Positions 45,600-54,266 of a stretch of 64,000 nt of DNA are shown piece after piece (the stretch's first letter is position 1; each line of letters opens with the position of its first letter). The notes under the pieces were generated by a model that had not been told where the DNA came from, did not search any database, and saw nothing but the letters and a program-made list of their open reading frames with translations. The stretch lies in the NCBI RefSeq assembly GCF_029784155.1, contig NC_073692.1, positions 318,053,141-318,117,140 on the forward strand. Reading direction: 5' to 3'. Source of the stretch: Uranotaenia lowii. Its lineage: Eukaryota; Arthropoda; Insecta; Diptera; Culicidae. The position numbers and the translations under genes are program-made.

Positions 45600-45708
45600 A
45601 ACGTGCACTAAATTGTGCTGGCGCTTAACGCCGCTGTTAGTCCCATTTGGACACAAATTCAATTTGAACGTGCACAATGCTGTGCTGGCGCTTAACGCCT
45701 CTGTTAGT
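45600..45708 (+). repeat. Imperfect 42-bp direct repeat in BEL 3' UTR
   Basis: Two copies, 67 bp apart start to start, sharing AACGTGCAC, GTGCTGGCGCTTAACGCC and CTGTTAGT. Confidence 0.75.
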
Positions 45709-45874
45709 GAAACCTTATGTTTCATTCTGACATAGTTACTGACTGACAATACATCTGACGGAATACTTCTGACTTAAACTACATGCAGCATGCTCAGGTG
45801 TTTTATATCGGACATAAAATTGTACATTCTTAAGAATTGAAATAGAAACCCAAATCTGACAAAATTTAACTCTG

Positions 45875-48800
45875 TTATTCTTTCTCTGATGTGACATCGT
45901 TGTCACGAATTGGTAAGATGCATATCTTCGAAATGCCTCTTTGGTAACTTCCAGATTGCGTTCGAACAGTTACAACTCTGACATTACCATCTGACCCAGG
46001 GTGAATTTCAGACACCCTTCCGATTGCCCACTGTAATGGCGGTAAATTGTCCTCTTTAAGAACTACCATCGTTCCGACCTTGATGTTATCTCGCTGTTTT
46101 GACCATTTCGTTCTGTTATGCAGATCAGACAAGTATTGAGTTGACCATCTTTTCCAAATTTGTTGGGCTGTTTTTTCCATTCTGTGCAATACATTTAAAC
46201 GATTGTCTGGTACATCTTCCCAGTTCTGTTCTGGGGGAGCAGTGAGCGATTTTTGAACCAAAAAATGACCAGGAGTAAGCACTTCGAAATCGTTTGGATC
46301 GTTACTACACGGAGTGAGCGGACGTGAATTTAGAACTGCCTCAATTTGTACAACGACAGTCTGCAGTTCTTCTAGACCCAACGTGCGTGTACCAATAGTG
46401 CGCTTCAAAAGTGATTTGAACGACTTCACTGCTGACTCCCAAAGTCCACCAAAATTGGGTGATCGAGCTGGGATAAACTTAAATTCTATCCCCTGGTTTG
46501 CTGAGTGCTTTACAACCGATTCTTGGAAACTATTCTCGCTGAATAACTTGGAAAGCTCGTCGAGTTTCCGTTTGGCTCCAACAAAATTTCTGCCGTTATC
46601 ACACATAATCAAACTTGGCGTGCTTCTTCGGCCACAAAACCGTTTGAAAGTGGCAAGAAAGCCATCTGTTGACAAATCTGACGCAACTTCAAGATGCACA
46701 GCTTTCGTAACCAGACACACATAAATGGCTACAAATACCTTCACCGGGCGACATCGACGTTGGGGATAATTGACAAGGAATGGGCCGCAGTAATCTACTC
46801 CCACACGTTGAAAAACTGGGTTTTGAGTCACTCTTTCCGGGGGTAAATCAGCCATAAGCTGTTCTTGAATTTTGGGTCTAGCACGAAAACAACGTACGCA
46901 ATTATGGATTACTGACCGAGCCAAACTGCCTGCATGAATTGGCCAAAACTTTTGACGAACTGTTGCGATCAACAGCTGCTGTCCAGCGTGAAACAACTTC
47001 TGATGGTAATACAACATGACTGATCTAGTAAGCGGATGTTTATAGTCCAAGATAAACGGATGTTTTCTAGTTTCAGAGATTGCTGCATTCTCTAATCGAC
47101 CACCGACACAAATTATTCCATTCATCATGCGTGGATTGAGAGACAGCAACTTTGAACTGACTGAAATCTGACGGTTATTCGACAAATCTGCATATTCTTT
47201 CGGAAAACTTTCTTTTTGGGACAATCTGACTAAGCACTGAAGGGCTTCTTCTAACTCTGATGCTGACAAATATCCGACTTTTCTGTTACTGTTGTTACAC
47301 TTTTGCGCATTGAAACGAAATCGCAAAAAGTACGCGGTCAACCGAATTGAATCTACAAGTGAGGCTCTCAATTCAAATATCTCATTGGTTGTCAAAGAAT
47401 CAGTGACGGCAGTGACAGCTCCTCTCTCTTCGAGCAAGGAACTGGGTATTTCTGGGCAAACTTGTTGAGGTTGAGGCCAATGCGATTCCTCCAGTCGTAA
47501 CCAATTGGGACCATGAAACCAAAGAGACTGATACTGTAACTGAGCGGGGGTCATTCCTCGCGATATGATATCCGCTGGGTTTTCTGTGCCTGCGACATGA
47601 CTCCACACGCCCGACCGTGTAATGTGCTGGATTTCAGACACACGATTTGCCACAAAATTAGTCCATCTCGACGGTGAAGACGCAAGCCAACATTTAACTA
47701 TCATCGAATCTGTCCAGAAAAAAGATTTGAAAGAAGACAGCTCCGTGCCTTTCACGAGCTTCTCAAACAGGTGAGCAAGCAGTAATGCAGACGATAGCTC
47801 TAACCTTGGAATTGACTGACGTTTCTTCTTTTTCTGGAGATTCTCTAGAGGGGCAACTCGTGATTTTGAGGTCATCAAGTGAACAACAGTTTCTCCCGAT
47901 TCTGACACAGTTCTGACATAAATACAGGCCCCATAGGCCTTCTCTGACGCATCACAAAATCCATGAATTTGTAATGACCTGACTGTTTTACTGACACCCA
48001 CCCATCGTGGTACTGACACATTATCTAACCCAATCAAATTTCTTCTGTATTCATCCCAAGCGCTTTTCAAATCTTCGGTAAGTTCGTCATCCCATCCACA
48101 TTGTAGTTTCCAAAGTTCTTGAACGAAAATTTTTGCCTGAATAATCACAGGACCGACTAATCCCAATGGATCAAATAACTTGGAAACATCTGACAAAATT
48201 GACCTTTTCGTAATGGGTGCTGAACTCTTCCAACTTGGGGTACTAAACCGAAAAACATCTGACTCTGGTTCCCATAACAATCCCAAAGTTTTCACCGTCG
48301 AGCTTGATGAATCAAGCTCCAAAACCGAACGTTCATCTCGAAGATTTTCAGGGATTTCTAAGAGTATTTCTGAGCTGTTCGAAACGTATTTTCGCAAGGA
48401 CATACCTGCTGAGTCCATTAATTCTGACATTTCTTTGACTAACTGAACACCTTCTTCGATACTGTCAACTCCAGCAAGCATATCATCGACGTAGAAACAA
48501 CGACTCAAAATCTTCGTCGCTAAGGGATGAGTTTTAGAACCCTGATCGGCTAGGACTTGCAAACACTTTGTTGCCAAGTAAGGCGCTGACGCTGTTCCGT
48601 AGGTTACTGTTAACAACTCGTAAGTGCGAAGGGGTTGATCGGTGGAGTCTCGCCAAAGAATTCTCTGCAATTTTTGGTCTGATTTCTGAATTTGGATCAT
48701 ACGGTACATTTTGGCAATATCTGCCACAATCGCAAACTGACACAATCTGAATCGCAAAACAATATCGATCAGCTCATCTTGTACAACCGGGCCAACCATA

Positions 48801-49267
48801 AGCGCATCATTCAAAGAGACTCCTGTCGACGACTTACAGGAAGCGTCGAAAACCACCCGTAACTTTGTCGTGGTACTTTCGGGCTTAAGAACTGCGTGAT
48901 GCGGCAAATAGTAGCAAACTTCATTTAACTGACTTGAGCTGTCGATAACTTCTGACATATGACCAAGACTCTGATACTCATGAATAAATTCAGAATACAA
49001 CCTTTTCAATTCAGAATCCATTGATAATCGTGTCTCCAAACTCAAAAACCGTTTCGTGGCGATAAGTTTAGAATCTCCAATCCGATTCAAAAAACCTTCT
49101 TTTTTGGGCAACGTTACAACAAATCTTCCTGACTCATCTCTGACAGTAGTATTCTTAAAAATCTCTTCACAAGCTGACTCTTCAATCGACTGAATGCTGC
49201 GAACATGACATGTTTCGAGCTCCCAAAAACGTGTAAGCTGATCCTGTATGTCACCGACTGAACAGAC
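45875..49267 (-). CDS. BEL/Pao pol: reverse transcriptase, RNase H, integrase
   Basis: Makes and integrates the element's DNA. The frame follows the gag-protease TAA without a shift and has no further stop. Counted from the Leu/Met position at 49,111 (1,078 residues): RT motif FAIVADIAKMY with D131 and YVDD at 207-210; RNase H with GFCDAS (D387), LELSS (E438), TDS (D468) and NPAD (D514). Integrase zinc finger H703, H708, C738, C741; core D773 (GVDYCGP), D838 (MCDNGRNF) and E892 (GLWESAVKS). All expected residues are present. The codon at 49,111 is TTG, not ATG, and family-like sequence continues upstream of it, so this part is normally made as one polyprotein with gag. The end is at TAA 45,875-45,877. 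Confidence 0.9.
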   Translation of the reverse strand, partial: VCSVGDIQDQLTRFWELETCHVRSIQSIEESACEEIFKNTTVRDESGRFVVTLPKKEGFLNRIGDSKLIATKRFLSLETRLSMDSELKRLYSEFIHEYQSLGHMSEVIDSSSQLNEVCYYLPHHAVLKPESTTTKLRVVFDASCKSSTGVSLNDALMVGPVVQDELIDIVLRFRLCQFAIVADIAKMYRMIQIQKSDQKLQRILWRDSTDQPLRTYELLTVTYGTASAPYLATKCLQVLADQGSKTHPLATKILSRCFYVDDMLAGVDSIEEGVQLVKEMSELMDSAGMSLRKYVSNSSEILLEIPENLRDERSVLELDSSSSTVKTLGLLWEPESDVFRFSTPSWKSSAPITKRSILSDVSKLFDPLGLVGPVIIQAKIFVQELWKLQCGWDDELTEDLKSAWDEYRRNLIGLDNVSVPRWVGVSKTVRSLQIHGFCDASEKAYGACIYVRTVSESGETVVHLMTSKSRVAPLENLQKKKKRQSIPRLELSSALLLAHLFEKLVKGTELSSFKSFFWTDSMIVKCWLASSPSRWTNFVANRVSEIQHITRSGVWSHVAGTENPADIISRGMTPAQLQYQSLWFHGPNWLRLEESHWPQPQQVCPEIPSSLLEERGAVTAVTDSLTTNEIFELRASLVDSIRLTAYFLRFRFNAQKCNNSNRKVGYLSASELEEALQCLVRLSQKESFPKEYADLSNNRQISVSSKLLSLNPRMMNGIICVGGRLENAAISETRKHPFILDYKHPLTRSVMLYYHQKLFHAGQQLLIATVRQKFWPIHAGSLARSVIHNCVRCFRARPKIQEQLMADLPPERVTQNPVFQRVGVDYCGPFLVNYPQRRCRPVKVFVAIYVCLVTKAVHLEVASDLSTDGFLATFKRFCGRRSTPSLIMCDNGRNFVGAKRKLDELSKLFSENSFQESVVKHSANQGIEFKFIPARSPNFGGLWESAVKSFKSLLKRTIGTRTLGLEELQTVVVQIEAVLNSRPLTPCSNDPNDFEVLTPGHFLVQKSLTAPPEQNWEDVPDNRLNVLHRMEKTAQQIWKRWSTQYLSDLHNRTKWSKQRDNIKVGTMVVLKEDNLPPLQWAIGRVSEIHPGSDGNVRVVTVRTQSGSYQRGISKICILPIRDNDVTSEKE

Positions 49268-51322
49268 TTAAACTTCTGACTGAGAAACTGAATTTTGATT
49301 ATTGGGCAATCTACCAGACACAATCCATCCGAAAACTGTATTCTGTAATGTGGGTCCGTTCTCTAACGGCTTCATTCTTCCATCTGACAGTAAATCCATA
49401 TAAAATTCGGCTCCAATTATAACATCAATTGGACCAGACTCATAAAACCCAGGATCTGCTAAACAGGCCGAACTCGGCAGCGTAAGGATCGAAGGATCAA
49501 AAGCAGCAGTAGGCAGATCAACTGTCAACCTTGGCAGTACAAAAAATTGCATCCATTCTTTAAACTGTGAAATTCTGGGGGATCTGGAACCAACTTCTGC
49601 AGAAACTAACTTCGTAGAAACCATTTGAGAAGAGCCGATGCCTTGCACCGACAAAAACGTTGGAGTTTCATGGAACTTAAGCCGTCGAGAGAATTCACGT
49701 GTCATCAAACAATGCTGAGAACACGAATCTAGCAGCGCACGTGCCAGAAGTGTATTTCCAAAACGATCCTTGATTCGGATCATCGCCGTGGACAGTAAAA
49801 TATTACGAGACGGTGTAAACGGAAGTGCTACGTAATTCTGACTTGTGGTGGCTTGTGCGTTGTCTGGATTTGTGTTTGTGTTGTGTGAGTGGGTTTGTGC
49901 ATGCTGTGTAGTGGTGTGCGCATGCTGTATTGGTCTTGAGTTGTGTTGTTGCTGTTGATTTATTGGCTGCGGTTGCGGTTGAAACGGTATTTGTTGCGCC
50001 GAACGCGTTTGATTCTGCTGTCGGTATTGCGCCGAAAACTGCGGCTGTGGAACGGAGGATCTGGAATGTAACATACTGTGGTGCTTCTGCTGACAATGAT
50101 GGCAAGAACCTCGTTCACAATTTCGGTAGAAGTGGCCTGGCATCAAACAATTCCGACACAACTTGTTGCGAATGGCAGCATCCATTCGCTCGGGAACCTT
50201 CATCCGTTGAAATTTGCCACACTGGAACGGTGAGTGCCATGGATCTGCACAGAACGGACAACGTGAAACTGATCTGATGGTTGTATTACAAACTGCTGAT
50301 CTCGTCTGACGGGCTTCGGATGGTGGATTTCTTGCAGAGGTGATTGATTGGAGAACAGAGCAATGACCTTGCAAGAACAGAAGCAGCTCTTCGTACGTTG
50401 GGACCTCCTTAGACCCGTAATGCGTCTCCCATTGGCGCAATGTTGCAGAATCTAGCCTAGAACACAACATGTAGACTAATATTGTGCTCCAAGACTCCGT
50501 TGGCTCTCCGATTTTCTGCAACATCATCAAGTTTTTCTCGAACTCGCTGATGAGGAAGTTCAGACCGTCGTAATTCTCCTTTTTAAGCGGTTCGAGGGCG
50601 AAAAGAGCGTCGAGATGAGCCTTCACAATCAGCTTCTTATTTTCATAGCGAACTTGTAAAGTTTTCCAGGCGACATCGTAGTTTGCCTCTGAAAGCTCTA
50701 TGTTGTTGATTTCCTTCAGTGCATCACCCTGTAGAGAGGAACGTAGGTATGTAAACTTATCCATAGCCGTCAGATGCTCGTTGTCATGGATAAGGCTTCG
50801 GAAGGAATCCCGGAATGTAATCCACTCTCTTATTTTTCCACTGAAGGACGGCAAACGTATCTCTGGTAGCTTTACTCTCGAAGTATTTCCTGACGCAGAC
50901 TGACTCTGACTGTTGCTGGTTGTGTTCACACCTAAGGCATCCTTATCACCTTGGAGTCTAAGGAGGTCACCTCGGATGGCGATGTATCGGTCATCGAATT
51001 GTTGTAGAACCTTGTCGTTTTCCTCTTCACGTTGCTTGGCAATTTCTCCTTTGACTTCACTGTCAGCATCTTTCTGCTCTTTCTCATCCGCTTCATCCAG
51101 CAAAAGTTCAATTTTGCTCCGTATTTCAAAAAACTCACTGTACACAGTATCAATCACATGCAATCTCGAACTTAATTGACACCGATCACTATCAATCTGA
51201 TAGGTTTGGATGAATCTATCCGTACCATCAAAAATAACATATAACTGCCGTTCACGTTTTAGCAAAGCCTTCAGCGTACTTTTAGACATTGCTACACTTT
51301 TAAATATCTGACACTGCACCAA
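49268..51322 (-). CDS. BEL/Pao gag and protease
   Basis: A 684-residue frame. The first Met is at 51,322; the Met at residue 13 (MSKSTLKALLKRERQL) looks more like the family's usual start. The gag motif KLPEIRLPSFSG followed by W-x-TFRDSF is at 151-174. Zinc knuckles: C355, C358, H363, C368 and C389, C392, H397, C402, then C407, C410 with a His-rich follow-up. After a Gln/His-rich linker comes an aspartic protease region with D532 in ALLDSCSQ; the usual motif is DSGSQ, so the Gly is Cys here (codon at 49,721-49,723, one base from Gly). The frame ends at TAA 49,268-49,270, with pol continuing in the same frame. In BEL/Pao elements gag and pol are normally a single open frame, so this stop is either a recent mutation or a read-through site. 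Confidence 0.88.
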   Translation of the reverse strand: MVQCQIFKSVAMSKSTLKALLKRERQLYVIFDGTDRFIQTYQIDSDRCQLSSRLHVIDTVYSEFFEIRSKIELLLDEADEKEQKDADSEVKGEIAKQREEENDKVLQQFDDRYIAIRGDLLRLQGDKDALGVNTTSNSQSQSASGNTSRVKLPEIRLPSFSGKIREWITFRDSFRSLIHDNEHLTAMDKFTYLRSSLQGDALKEINNIELSEANYDVAWKTLQVRYENKKLIVKAHLDALFALEPLKKENYDGLNFLISEFEKNLMMLQKIGEPTESWSTILVYMLCSRLDSATLRQWETHYGSKEVPTYEELLLFLQGHCSVLQSITSARNPPSEARQTRSAVCNTTIRSVSRCPFCADPWHSPFQCGKFQRMKVPERMDAAIRNKLCRNCLMPGHFYRNCERGSCHHCQQKHHSMLHSRSSVPQPQFSAQYRQQNQTRSAQQIPFQPQPQPINQQQQHNSRPIQHAHTTTQHAQTHSHNTNTNPDNAQATTSQNYVALPFTPSRNILLSTAMIRIKDRFGNTLLARALLDSCSQHCLMTREFSRRLKFHETPTFLSVQGIGSSQMVSTKLVSAEVGSRSPRISQFKEWMQFFVLPRLTVDLPTAAFDPSILTLPSSACLADPGFYESGPIDVIIGAEFYMDLLSDGRMKPLENGPTLQNTVFGWIVSGRLPNNQNSVSQSEV

Positions 51323-51861
51323 ATATGTTACACTTCAATATTAATTCACTGACCGATAAATCAACTCGACGTTCCACAGTACCGCGACGAAACCGACAAC
51401 TGGCAACCCTATTGACAGCAGCGAGGGGGAGGCAACCAATAAAAAACAGCAAAGTGAAAATGTAGCGGCAGAATCCGAGACCAAATTACAGCGTACAAGG
51501 CTCACACCACATGCAACAAACCAAGACTTACTCACATGCAAAATCTTTATTATTTCTCTCAGGTAGGCCACATGCATCAAGCCACCAATCGTACACTTTA
51601 CCGTTCTCGTAATAAACCAAAAAAACTTTCAGTTCCTCCTGGATCTGCTTCCAAAAAACTGCTCCCAGCTGATTGATTGCAATTTTCAATTGCACCGAAA
51701 TCTGCGATGGCGTCGCGGCGTCGTCTCAGCAATAGCGATGGCGAATCCTGCGTCCAAAATGGTTCAGCTAGCAGGCAGGAACAATAGCTCGAACAGCTTC
51801 ACTATTCCGCGGTCCACGGGGCTTCCACAAATGTCCTGAATCTGGCTTCGAAGGACCAAAA
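51323..51861 (-). promoter_or_regulatory. BEL 5' leader with primer-binding-like site
   Basis: Between the 5' LTR and gag. On the minus strand the internal region begins TTTTGGTCCTTCGAAGCCAG; TGG three bases after the LTR fits the start of a tRNA primer-binding site (complement of a CCA end). I could not assign the tRNA. The rest of the leader has no motif I can name. Confidence 0.55.
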
Positions 51862-52169
51862 TGTTCGGGGGAATCGTTCACCCAATCACGTTACCGGTTC
51901 GGACACTTGTCGGGGAATTCGCGGATCGTTATATTGAAACACTTTACTTTCGACTTGATTAATTCGCGGCGGTTTATTGCGAGATGGCTTACTGTCGACG
52001 GTGGTTTATGCTAAACTGTGCTGCTGCTGGCTGCTTCAGTCAGCTGTTTCGGTAGTCACATACTACCACACATACGCGACGGCATGACTGTCAAGCCGTG
52101 CGATGTTTTTTATCGCTGGGGGTGTTCAAGCATTTTGAATGTCGATATGTTTTCCTTCCTTTTCTAACA
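51862..52169 (-). repeat. 5' LTR of BEL/Pao element (308 bp)
   Basis: Partner of 44,458-44,765, with no difference seen between the two. It would carry the promoter for the minus-strand transcript. Confidence 0.95.
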
Positions 52170-52174
52170 GCCTT
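52170..52174. repeat. Right 5-bp target duplication of BEL element (GCCTT)
   Basis: Matches 44,453-44,457; the interrupted RT frame resumes here. Confidence 0.9.
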
Positions 52175-53264
52175 GTTTCTAGATCTGAAGAAGGCGTTTG
52201 ATACTTTGAACTACGATATTCTGTTGCGTAAACTTGAATTTTATGGGATTAGGGGAATTGCGAATGATGTCATTCGTAGTTTCTTAACAGGTAGGAAACA
52301 ATACGTTTCTATTGGTAACAGTTCAGTTCACTAAGAGATATGGACACTGGAGTCCCTCAAGGCAGTAATATTGGCCCTTTGCTTTTCTTACTTTATGTGA
52401 ACGATGTACAAAAACTTCCTCTACATGGTGTTCCAAGGCTTTTTGCAGATGACACTGCACTTTTTTATCCAGCAAACAGTCCCTTGCATATCGTTAGTCA
52501 AAGATGATCTTAAAGTTCTCTTGAAATATTTCAATGCAAATTTGCTTACCTTAAATTTCTCAAAAACAAAATATATGATAATACATTCTTCACGAAAAAT
52601 CGTCCCTTCTCACGGAAATCCAGTAATCGTTAACAATGTTATTGAGAAAGTGACAAATTTTAAATATCTTGGGCTTCTAATAGATGAAACCTTATCTTGG
52701 AAAAATCATATCATGCATTTGGAGAGTAAGATCTCATCCCTTTGTGGAATTCTCTGGCGAATTATGCATTTCGTACCGCGTCACATTTTATTAAAATTTT
52801 ATTACGCCTTTATACATTCTCTATTCAATTACTTGATTGCGCTATGGGGACGCGCCTCGATATCACTTCTAACACGCCTTCAAACATTGCAAAATCGTTG
52901 CTTGAAAATTATATTTAGCCTTCCGTTATTGTTTCCAACTAACCAGCTTTATTCTAATTTATCCCATAATATTTTACCCGTTTTTAAAATATGTGATTTG
53001 CAAACCCTTCTTTTTGTATTTGATAATAAACATTCCACAACGAATAGGAACATAAATTTCACAATCGGAGAACGACTGCACAATACTCGTCAATCGCGTC
53101 ATCTTCAACGAAGCATATCAACAACCAATCTTGGTCAATGTAGAATTTCCTTCATTGGGCCTACGAAATACAACACATTGCCTAATGAGTTAAAAAATAT
53201 AAACAATCGACTTGCCTTCAAATCCAAATTGAAACACTATCTCAAAGGAATTAATGTTCGATAA
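52170..53264 (+). pseudogene. ORF2 C-terminal part: RT motifs A-E of the L2/CR1-like element
   Basis: Continues the RT interrupted by the BEL element. Motif A is FLDLKKAFDTLN (52,176 on), the following GRKQYVSIG leads to motif [12 protein letters not shown], and motif C is LFADD at about 52,439-52,453 (Phe in place of the usual Tyr). The frame shifts near 52,330 and again near 52,505; from 52,404 a different frame stays open to 53,264, but only its part after about 52,505 ([19 protein letters not shown] ... FKYLGLLIDETLSWKNHI) is true element protein. It ends with a C-terminal region rich in TRLQTLQNRCLKIIF-type motifs. Non-functional. Confidence 0.8.
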
Positions 53265-53779
53265 CTATCAAACATCATATCAGTAATCGTAATTTTCTTT
53301 TTTTTTCTTTTTTACCTTTTTTTTAATTTAACTTTAAGACAGCCTTAGTTTAATGTTAGTATAGCCTTATTTTAAGTAAATCATAATCTAGTAAATTTTT
53401 GTTTTGTTCTGTGAATCTCTTAAAAGGATATTTTTCCACTGAGATTCACATGTATTCGTTAATATAGTATTTATTCTCGTACATTCTCTCGCATCTAGCT
53501 TACATGAAAAAAAATTGGTTCCCAGCATGAGTATAGTTTTGTTCGCGTTTGTTATTGTTTTTGTGCTGTCGACATGCTGGGAACAGAAGCGTCCATTTCC
53601 AGTGGGCTCAAATAAGTTTCTTGGTGTGGGGGAGTGTGGCGGGAAATTTCAAGGTAAACAAAAAAAAATCATAAAGTATCTATAAAGTAGTATAAATCTC
53701 GAGCAAAATACCATAAAATCCCATTTCCGCTTGATACTCGAGAAAGTTGCAAAAATAAGGCTAACAAGCTGATAATTAA
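53265..53779 (+). other. 3' UTR of the L2/CR1-like element and junction
   Basis: T-rich then mixed sequence after the stop codon. A stretch at 53,560-53,660 (ending GGAGTGTGGCGGGAAATTTC) is GC-richer. The junction with the older repeat lies somewhere between about 53,690 and 53,780; I see no poly(A) or clear tandem tail. Confidence 0.45.
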
Positions 53780-53962
53780 TTTTGATTCGGAGCGAGAGAG
53801 ATTAATCATTTTCAATTCTTACTATTCTATGATAAGTACACCATGGTTCGTTAAATTATTCAAAAATGCTAAAAATTACTTTTATGCCTTTAATATCAAC
53901 AATACTGTTGACCAGACGCAAACATGAAGTTGAGATGATTGAAAGCAAATTTATTCACCTTC
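53780..53962 (+). repeat. Right arm of the old repeat, first part
   Basis: Collinear with the reverse complement of 41,740-41,380. It shares GGAGCGAGAG, TATGATAAGT, GGTTCGTTAAATTATT, AACAATACTGTTGACCAGAC and TTCACCTTCAATATGCAAAA. It is interrupted here by the RTE insertion and resumes at 57,384. Confidence 0.7.
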
Positions 53963-53975
53963 AATATGCAAAAAC
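53963..53975. repeat. Left target duplication of the RTE element
   Basis: AATATGCAAAAAC; the right copy at 57,383-57,396 has one extra A. In the uninterrupted left arm the same place reads TTATGCAAAAGAG, confirming that the RTE interrupts the repeat here. Confidence 0.85.
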
Positions 53976-54266
53976 TGGTAAACGGTGGATAATGTGCAAC
54001 ACGAGACCCCATAGTGGTCATATCACCTCTTATTCACAACTCCTATCTCTACTTCCCCGCGGTGCCGGCTGGGGTGCGAGTAACCTAAGCGGAGATCGGG
54101 TACCCAACCCCGGTGGATGCTTTGGTCGCATGCAGACTGAGAAGGTGGCCGCACGCGTCTGTTCCCCAGGTCAGGGGCGGCGTGCAACAACAACCGAGCG
54201 TCTGTTCTCCAGGTCAGGGGCGGCTCAAACAGCGTCTGTCTTGCAGCAAGCGGCTGAATTTATGAA
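53976..54266 (+). promoter_or_regulatory. RTE 5' UTR with tandem 27-bp repeat
   Basis: GC-rich leader. A 27-bp unit (sharing GCGTCTGTT and CCAGGTCAGGGGCGGC) occurs at 54,155-54,181 and 54,198-54,224, and a third truncated GCGTCTGT start lies at 54,232. Non-LTR elements carry their promoter internally here; repeated units in the leader would fit that role, which is inference. Confidence 0.55.

Larger units (their letters stand above)
44766..45874 (-). other. BEL 3' untranslated region (about 1.1 kb)
   Basis: Sequence between the pol stop and the 3' LTR. It contains an imperfect direct repeat (45,600-45,641 and 45,667-45,708, sharing GTGCTGGCGCTTAACGCC) and a 117-codon minus-strand frame at 45,143-45,496 ending in a Gln-rich run. 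That frame has no signal peptide or membrane segment, so I do not call an env gene. Confidence 0.6.
44458..52169 (-). mobile_element. BEL/Pao LTR retrotransposon, 7.7 kb, recent insertion
   Basis: Minus-strand element with two 308-bp LTRs that look identical, a 5-bp duplication GCCTT, a primer-binding-like TGG sequence after the 5' LTR, gag-protease, RT-RNase H-integrase, an unusually long 3' UTR and a purine-rich tract before the 3' LTR. The two coding blocks are in one frame, separated by one TAA. It sits in the RT gene of the L2/CR1-like element, so it is the younger of the two. All pol catalytic residues are present. Confidence 0.95.
42120..53700 (+). mobile_element. L2/CR1-like non-LTR retrotransposon, split by a BEL element
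   Basis: Plus-strand element made of the C-terminal part of ORF1, a complete-looking ORF2 (apurinic endonuclease, RT) and a 3' UTR of several hundred bp. Its halves, 42,120-44,457 and 52,170-about 53,700, are separated by a 7.7-kb BEL/Pao insertion in the RT gene. It is 5'-truncated in ORF1 and carries several frameshifts. The clade is uncertain: the RT style ([31 protein letters not shown]) suggests the L2/CR1 group. The 3' end is approximate. Confidence 0.8.

Noticed and set aside
46314..46724. Plus-strand 136-codon frame antisense to BEL integrase
   Set aside because: Shadow of the real coding strand, with no domain of its own.
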